NCBI RefSeq assembly: GCF_000208865.1
Contig: NC_018394.1
Coordinates: 2,007,964 to 2,071,963, forward strand
DNA length: 64,000 nt
From: Neospora caninum Liverpool
Taxonomy: Eukaryota > Apicomplexa > Conoidasida > Eucoccidiorida > Sarcocystidae
Direction of reading: 5' to 3'
Made by a program: the position numbers and the translations under genes. Positions 56,402 through 64,000 of the stretch are shown here, in pieces. The notes beneath the pieces are model-generated. The model was given only the letters and a program-made list of their open reading frames with translations, was not told where the DNA came from and made no database searches. How positions within the stretch are numbered: position 1 is the first letter of the stretch; every line of letters starts with the position of its first letter.

Positions 56402-59400
56402 AGCGGGTGACTGCTTTCCCGTACAGCTGCGGTCTGTTGTGTATGATGTTGAAGCAGGGGCTTAGTTTGCGACGGCCGTTGGCGGCCAGCTTTGTGGAGG
56501 GCGGCCGCCTCTGTTTTGCTGACGCAATGTCAAGAGGAGTGTCGAGCAACTGTATTGTGTGTACTTGCGAGGGAATGTTGAAACTGCATTTACGGAGTAG
56601 GTGTGTGAGGACACTTTGGGACACTGCAGCAAGACTTCTTCTGCGGTAGTTCTGGCGCTGTTGGAGTGACTGACGAAAATGACATGACATACACATCTAT
56701 AGGTGCAGTGGCATGGGGACTGATCACTGGTACCTGCTTTCATCTTTGGTGTGACTCGATTTTCTGGTGGGTGTATAGCGCGAGTGCTTGTGGCGTTCTC
56801 TAGAACACAATGTGAGACGAGCTACTTGTCTTAACTAGTTTCTGTTAACTATGACCCTGTCTTGGTGTTCGTACACTACAGAGCGATTACCTGCAGCTCA
56901 TGTTTATTGTATGTCTGACGGGGGGATGAAAGGGGATCAAGCTTGTGGGAGTTCATTTCGTTGATACAGTCCGGAGACGAAGGCCCGCCGTTTTGATGTG
57001 GGGGCCAGAGAACGTTGTATTCATGCCCCTATGCAGCTGCCCTGCAACTGCCGTGTTTCTATTTGGTGCTTGCTAGTTAATGTAGAGGCAGATTGGGTGG
57101 AGGAGTTCCCTCAGGGTCTCCCAATTGTTAGTGGCGGATACAGTGTCGCCTCTGACGCACAGCTTTCCGTTAGTTGTGATTTCATGAACTTATGCGGGTC
57201 GCACTGTTTTTGAGGTGCAAGAGAAAAGAGATTTCAAAGTCGGCCGAAAAAGAGCGAAATCTCTCTCTGTCGCACCAGACGATTCTTTCCGTGCCGGGAT
57301 ACATCGCGTTGTTTCAGGAGTCAGATAAGGTCACGTTTTCTCTCGGATATAGCTCGCCATCTAAGACATAAAGCACTTCAGGCAATCTTTGCGGTGCCCT
57401 ATTTGTCTGGCCTGCCTCCATTGGACGATGGTTACACCGTTTCGTTCGCATTAACGTCCCTAGAAAGCATGTGGACAAAATGCGTGTGATGGAAACCTAA
57501 CCAGCGATTAATGATACTCCAGTCCGACCTTCGGCGGTGACCACCTCTAGGGTATTCGAAACCAGACGGAGTGAGCGCAAGGCAGCCAAAGGGAACTAGT
57601 CCGTATATCATTCCTTGTGTCCGAGGTTGTAGAACGGTGGACGGATGTCTGAGCAGCGCTGCTACCTCCGCCACTTCGTGGGAAACTCAACACACTTGAT
57701 AAAAAACCAGATGTTGCCGTTCACAGTCAAACATCGTGAAACCGGAACAGCTGCAGGACCATCCGTGAAAACGGATTAACAAGAGTGCCTGGTGAGCTCT
57801 CTTCAGCTGGAGTTTGGCACACTGTTCCTCGCCCAACCTTGCACTCACAGCAGACCGCTTCATCTTCGGTGGAATAGTTTGATGGTTGAAGACAATGCAG
57901 CCGAGATCTGCGATACAACCTGCAGCGGGAAAATTGATGTGGCTTTCCACTGGTGATGGAGGCAGCTAGTGATCTTCAGTGTGCCCCGTATTATGTTGAA
58001 GAGCTGCTTACCACGACTGGGACTAAACTGAAACTGGTGTGAGTGTGTAAACGTTTCCTTATGTCGAAACCAATTCATGTAAGGCAACCTTGGAACGGCG
58101 TGAAGCTTGTAACAGCAGTAGCATATTTATGAAATGTCTGCATGACTCGCTCTGATTTCCCTCAAGCGCTGTTCCTGCTGTTCACGGTAGCTGTGTTCTT
58201 TCTGAAAGGGATGAAAAGAATGGCGTAGGTTGGGCTGAGTTTCCACTCATGACGGATAGTTCAACCTGCGGAAATAAAGCTCGGTATCCTAATTACTTGC
58301 CTCGGTGGCAACTTCATCCCAAGATCTTGAAGTATAGTCGAAGACCAAGTTGGATGAGCAGTGGTATCATGAAGACATCGCGGAAGTGATTTGAAAGGAG
58401 CTTTGACTGATCCTGCTGTCGTTGGTGAAAGGCACAACGTAGCGATAACTGCTATGTCGTGACTTTTCGGACAAGGCACATGTTTTTCAAGCTGAACTGT
58501 TTGAGGCGGAGTGGTGTTAGCCGTAGTGGGCTCGCAGCAATGTCGTGCCGAAAGTAGCGGTTTCCTATTTTCCGATCTAAAACGAAACCGAAATTCCCTC
58601 ACTCCAGTGTGTAAATCATGATGTATGACAGGGACTTCATTCTTCGTTTTCAGTATAACAGACTGTCAGATGAATAGGGCTGCATGCCACAGCAATTGTT
58701 GTCTCCCCTACAGTTTTTTAATCGGTGGCAGGCCGGTTCTTAGCTGTGGCAAGGGACTAAAGTTTGCAGAGCCACTGCTTCGCTGCCGGACGAAGGTTTT
58801 GTAGAAAGAAATTCTCGTTCTTTACTGGAGTGAGAGACTTTGTCTAAACCGCATTCATCCCTTGTGCATGCGAAGAAGATTTTTCTAGACGCTGTGATCT
58901 TTCCGAGTTGCCCCTTGGGAGGGTGGTTAGTCGCGTTTTTTTAGGCGGTCTTCTGTTCTGCCGAGAACGTTACATAACTTTTCTCATGATATCGTTGGAA
59001 GCGCCAGCGCTCCTCGGTGGTTTGCAAATTCCTAGTGCTTGCAAATGGTTGCGCTGCTGAACCTTGCCTTTCCACCGTCCGAAGGCTCAAGTCGGGCGGC
59101 GTCGCGTTCGAAGATATATGCAAACATGGTGGGATGTACTTCTGTCAGGACAGGCTGACACCACAGTCGCTTTCATAGGACTTCCAGTCCGTCCGTAGCT
59201 CACAACGGCTCACCACAGTGTACTGCATGATGAAGTGGATCAAGCCACACACACAGTCCGCTGGCCTTCTACACGTAACGGTGATTCACCTCCCTTGTCA
59301 GAAACCGTCGTAGCTTGTTGGTGATACTTGAACAAACAGTTATATACGAGGACCATGCATTGTCTTCTACTTGCATGGTAGACGGCGTTGAACTTTGTCG

Positions 59401-59762
59401 GTTGTAACGGATCGGCTCGCAGTCCTGAACATGGTATGGTGCTTGGCGTATGCTTGTAAATATTTCGTGTCCGACTGGATGTCTGAAAAATACGCGACAA
59501 CTGGGAGAGTATGGTCATCAGGTGTAGGACCAAAAACAAAGCAAAACCGGCTTACCGCTTCTATGTTGTCAATTTGACTCAACCTCTATTTTGAGCTTGC
59601 GGGGTAACTCGGCGTTTGGGTATTTTGTGCCGTGTCTTATCTCTTAGCAAGAAAGGGGGTCCGAAGTGTTCTTCCAGCGTGCACCCTCCTCTCTGGAGCC
59701 AAACTTGTCTCGCGATCTTTTCTGTTTAAAAGAAAGAAAGGGTTGCCTACCTGTCACTGGCG
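56402..59762. other. Spacer between the alveolin and Sel1-repeat genes
   Basis: About 3.4 kb without a recognisable gene; open frames are under 115 codons and lie on both strands. The first part is alveolin 3' UTR. TGTAAATA at 59455-59462 fits the Pumilio UGUANAUA consensus but is 3 kb past the alveolin stop, so it is more likely in the upstream region of the next gene. Confidence 0.45.
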
Positions 59763-62700
59763 ATGTCTCCTCATTTCGGTTTTAGGGAGCCATTGCTCCG
59801 TCTGAAACAAACTATCGTCAACTTTGAGGCAGTTGTTGAGAGGAGCGGGTTCGGACAGCGGTGGAAGGTTACTCTGAAAGAAGAATGTGATTCTCTGCAG
59901 AGGGTGAGCGACAACTCAGGTGAAGTCCAAAGAGACGTTTCAGACGTTGAGTCACACTCGCCCTTTTTTGTGGTATGACCACGCGAGATTGGTGCATCCT
60001 GAATGAGGCACTTCCATCTAGCATCGTACGAAACAAAAGTGCTGGGGCTCTGCAGATTTAATCATTGGCTTAAGGGGATCACCAGATATAGCTCTTTATT
60101 TATTAAGGAGAAGTGGCGGGATTCTCGAACCGACATCTTCACCACAATTTGTTATGCTCACGGCTCTCCTGCCGCACCTTTGAGTTACGCTGACGTCCGA
60201 TGGTAGAATATATCCTTTCCACCCCAGCAGGCTGGTCGCGGCTTGGAGCGTCTACCGCGGCGATTCTTGTCGAAGCGTCACTGCCCGCTCCGTTCGGGGA
60301 TTGCTGATTCTTTGTTTACGCCATCCGATGTTCCCTCTCGTGCACATGTGCGCGCTAGATATTAGAGGGATTCTTGCAGGCTCGCTTGCCTCAAAATACG
60401 AGCCTCGACTCCGCTGCAGAGCAAGTCGTGGTGCATCTGACCCAGATCATGGAGACGATCCAGAAAACCACGCAGCACGCGAAGGAGTCACAGCAGTGTT
60501 CCATAGTCAAAAACTTGAAGCAAAGATTGAGGCAAGCCCGAGCCGAATGCATTTGCAGTTAACACTCTTACGAATTTATGTGTTGCATTATGCAAGACTT
60601 TCGTCTTTCCCCAGGTGCGCATCGTCGCTCGGGCCACTCTCGCGACAGACAAGCGTGGACGAGCTCGATGTCAAAGACGGGTGAATATTCGTTTCATTTT
60701 CACGGGTGTGCTGTGCCAGTGATGCAAGCCGAGAATCGGGAGGAGTCTCACAGTTTCAAAGACCGATTTTCGGGTACAAAGATCTTAAGCGAATGTGATC
60801 AGCAAGCCGAAAAGCTCTCACGTCCAATCCTGTGGCAGAGTGATCGTTCAGTAGTGCTGTCGAAGCATCAGATTCATATGCAGGCAATGTTAGACGGCTA
60901 CACCAAGCGACACGACTAACCGTGACTCCACTTTGCGGTTCTCGCGATGCAGAATCCGCAGGACATTGGAGCGTTTGCCCTCGACCCTGTCCCCCGTCCT
61001 GATCCAGTTCACTGGAGTCTTAGTTGACACGCTCATGGCCACCCACCAACAAAATGCGCTTGAGGTAGCAGCCGCTAGACTTGAGTGTAAGACGCTTCGC
61101 CGGGAACTGTCCAAGTACGCAAGGTCAACATGTGCAGCCCAGAACTCAAATTTGAGGACCGTGCCTCACGGACCAAAGCCGTGCACAGTCAGACAGAAGC
61201 GGCTACAGACACAATGCCAGGAATCACGCACATTCAGCTGCATCTTTCTGCTGGTGTTTTTGCGGATGACTTTTTGTCGCCTGTCTCTCGCTTCTGTAGT
61301 TGGACGTGAAGAATATGGATGAACGTATACATAGTTGAAGGGGGAAATCTGTTGTTGTATCCGCTCCACGGATTATGCTGAAGAGGGTCGTTTCTCTAAG
61401 TATCTAATAGTAAACGTCACTCACTGTGCCCCGGAGAAGAAGAATGCCTGAGCGGTAGCACGACTGGCAGCTACCCTCTGTCATTGGAAGACGCCACTGG
61501 AAACGCGTGTATGCGTACTGATACAACCTGAGAGAGCCGAGTGAAACGGAGAGAGTCTCCTAAGTTGCGTTAACTCTTGTGGGAACATACAATGCCTCAA
61601 TTTCCAGTTAGAGCTCACAGCGTGTGTCCCGCTTTCTGACTACCTCCTCACCAGTCGGGAGGGACCACGACACTGATACGCGCATGTCTCATTTCATGAC
61701 GCTGTGTAACTTTTTGCGAGGACTGACGTTGTTTACGCAAGTGGTGGTGTACAGTGAAGCGCGCCTGTTCAAGAAATCTGAGTGCGCGTGATCTGCTATT
61801 CTCAAGAGATGCCGACTTGGAGAACAAAGAGCGCGCTGCTCAGTTGTGCACTGAGGGTCACAAGAACCGGTTCGGCCACGGCGTCCCTGCCAACTTGCTG
61901 AGAGCATTCCAACTCTACACAGAAGCGGGAAGCCTAGGGGATCCAGATGCCTTGACGTGTGCAGGTAATGATGAGTAGCGTGGGCCTGCACATTGCACGT
62001 ATGTTCGCGCAAGCTGGCCTTCCGCTCAGAGAAAGTGTTGCGTTTTGAACGCCTAACTAGTGGTCCGTGCGGTAGGTAGCATATACCCGGTGGCGCGTTT
62101 CCTCGAAACAGGCAACAACTCCGTAAGCAGTGTACCTCAGCCTACAAAAGCTCCACGTTTGATGGAAAACAGATAACTGTTTCGTTATCGCTTGCATTCA
62201 AAGCGCAGTCACCGTTCCAGTCTGTGTAACAATACTTCTGTCAGTGTCCGATCAACGTGTTTTCAGGAATCTTGCTCGAGGAGGGTCTAGTGGATCCAGA
62301 TATTGACTACGACAATGTTGTGAAAGATCTGAATCTGTTGGGGCGTGTAAGCTCGGACGCGCGGAAGGCGCAAGACCGAGCCTTGTCAGATCGAACAATA
62401 ACCGTCCCCCTCAGCCTGGAAACCTCCATCGAGAATTCCTCTCTCCATTGCGCAGCACCCGTAGAAGGCCAGGGCCGGAATAACCTGCCCAGAACATGTT
62501 TGACCGCTACACCAGCAAGCAGCGTTTCCTCACTAAAAAGAGCGTCGATGATGGCATCAAGCACAAACGACAGTGAGAATCCAGCCGCTTAACAGTGCGA
62601 TTCACGTTCAGCAGCAGACCATGAACAGGTCTGACACAAAGTTGCGCGTGGCAAACGGAATACACCGAGTGACTCAGTGTGCTCCTGAGAGGAGTACAGG

Positions 62701-64000
62701 CGGTGGATGAGAACGAAGTCGACGAAAAAAGGAGAGAGCGCCTAGACCAGCTTCTGGCACCGGATCGGGACAGTGGTACCTGTCTTAGGAGACAGGCATC
62801 TGGGGCTGAGCCAGGATTGAAAGCTTGTGATTTGTATGTCACACAAGAGCACAGCAGATGATACTCGCATCGCTAGCAGGGAGAGCGGGTGTCCCCGATA
62901 CCGCACCTACTAGATGAAGCATGAACTTGGCGATGCACTAAGCAATCAGGAGGGAGCTGTAACCCAACCAAATACAGTCTTTGGCATGAACCAATGACGG
63001 AATGGCAGATCCGCAGAAGGCGTGAACATAGCGGAATCCATTCAGACGCTGGCAGCTCGGGCCACTAAACGTCCACAACATCTTGTCCCGGATCTGTGAA
63101 TTCATTTTGTGCGACATTTCAACACAGGACAGTCATTGACCTTGTCGAGGGGATAAATTTGTTCTCCAGTTGCTGATTTCAGTTGGCTGATTCTTGTTGT
63201 CCCATGTCGTCCGGGAGAAAACTTCAAAGTGCGCCTGCCGAATGAAAGAAAAGTTTGTGGCATCAAACGTCTGGTTAGCATGCAACGCATTTTTGACAGG
63301 ATGCCTGATGTGGGGTGTTTGTGAAGGGATGAAGGCAGCCCGCTGCTACTATGAAGCAGCTGGAAGGCTGGGTCATGCTGACGCCCTCTTTCGCCTTGGT
63401 AAAATGACGGAGGTAAGAAGTTTGTTCGGTGCACGTGGCGAGTTTTAAGGGGAAGCGTCTACCACGTACAGTAGCTACTATGAAGTATAACAAAGGCCTG
63501 ACCCTTCGCAACATTATACTTAATCCGAAACAGCAGCATAAAATGACACTCTCGATAACTACGGCACCAAAGAGTTTGCAGTACTCATCCCAGGGTTCTA
63601 AGAGGTCATGATGTCTCTCGATTTCTGAACTGGCACGTCACCGATGAGCGCGACGTGTGGTGTCAGTCTTTAGCGGACACGCGTGCGATTTGTAGGTGAA
63701 TTATGGCCCTTCTTCAAGCTCCTTTTGTGGCGTCAATGTCTGCCGCTGGGCTAGGCATCCCCCGCAAACAGACATCCTTTCTGGACTTTGTTCTTTTTCA
63801 ACAGAAAGGGCAGGGGGCAATCCGCGCTGATCCAGTGCATGCTGCAAAATTGTACGCCGAGGTAAGAGCGCAAGTGAAGAACGGTGAACGAGTGCGAGAG
63901 AAATGGTTATTTTTGGTCGCAAACATGGTCACAGTCGCGCAGCGGATGCTCTAAACGTTACGCGCGTTCTGGGGCCTGTGGGAAAAAAGAGGCTGGAGTC
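59763..64000 (+). CDS. Sel1-repeat protein, 5' portion (runs off the window)
   Basis: Sel1-like repeats are TPR-related helical pairs that act as scaffolds, for example in ER-associated degradation. Exons seen: 59763-59903 (start MSPHFGFREPLLRLKQTIVN), one from 60380 (ARLPQNTSLDSAAEQVVVHL, end unclear), 60615-60680, one from 60962 (TLERLPSTLSPVLIQF.. LMATHQQNALEVAAARLE, end unclear), 61755-61964, 62267-62346, 63300-63412 and 63805-63861. Repeat signatures are GHGVPANLLRAFQLYTEAGS followed by LGDPDAL; GILLEEGLVDPDIDYDN; KAARCYYEAAGRLGHADALF; and KGQGAIRADPVHAAKLYAE. The final two exons join in phase to give a textbook repeat. The N-terminal ~150 residues look helical but are not recognised. 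An exon is probably missing between 62346 and 63300 because the phases do not match. Start and N-terminal exons are tentative; the Sel1 assignment is firm. Confidence 0.72.

Noticed and set aside
1..64000. Mobile elements, CRISPR arrays, phage-like or organellar insertions
   Set aside because: No transposase, reverse transcriptase or integrase motifs, no terminal repeats, and no regularly spaced repeats beyond simple ones and one two-copy tandem repeat.

Overview
The window reads as nuclear DNA of a tissue-cyst-forming coccidian (Toxoplasma/Neospora/Hammondia type). The grounds are GC-balanced DNA, intron-rich genes with GT..AG junctions, long Ala/Ser/Gly-rich insertions in conserved proteins, frequent TGCATGC motifs (an ApiAP2-type element), and an alveolin-family inner membrane complex (IMC) gene. 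An alveolin gene together with a Pumilio gene in one neighbourhood matches my recollection of Toxoplasma chromosome VIIb, which carries PUF1 and IMC14. The species cannot be fixed from sequence alone. Nothing suggests a mobile element, virus, CRISPR array, operon or rRNA cluster.

Layout: (1) 1.36-1.71 kb, minus: a small putative tail-anchored membrane protein. (2) 6.53-10.88 kb, plus: BUD23-type 18S rRNA guanine-N7 methyltransferase, ten exons. (3) 13.68-22.03 kb, plus: a 1537-residue Pumilio (PUF) RNA-binding protein, ten exons, eight repeats at the C-terminal end. (4) 27.22-34.22 kb, plus: an unrecognised protein of about 1590 residues, with a coiled-coil N-terminus built from small exons and one 4.2-kb low-complexity exon. 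(5) about 37.5-44.9 kb, minus: replication protein A large subunit (RPA1), at least eleven exons, both ends unresolved. (6) 48.25-50.50 kb, minus: a single-exon NAA60-like N-terminal acetyltransferase with a very large insertion in the GNAT fold. (7) 52.59-56.40 kb, plus: an alveolin, probably IMC14, five exons. (8) 59.76 kb to the window end, plus: the 5' part of a Sel1-repeat protein.

Exon boundaries were assigned by hand from splice signals, reading-frame continuity and family similarity. For PUF, BUD23, the coiled-coil gene and the alveolin, every listed junction keeps frame from start to stop. Residue counts are derived from those junctions.

The genes do not form one pathway. They cover ribosome maturation (BUD23), mRNA-level control (PUF), DNA replication and repair (RPA1), protein N-terminal acetylation (NAA60-like) and the parasite's cortical cytoskeleton (alveolin). 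Spacers are 2-5 kb and contain no recognisable genes. The most unusual items are the unrecognised coiled-coil/disordered protein, a diverged 111-bp tandem repeat with conserved hairpins just upstream of it, a duplicated FEKLNNED motif in the alveolin, and the split GNAT domain.
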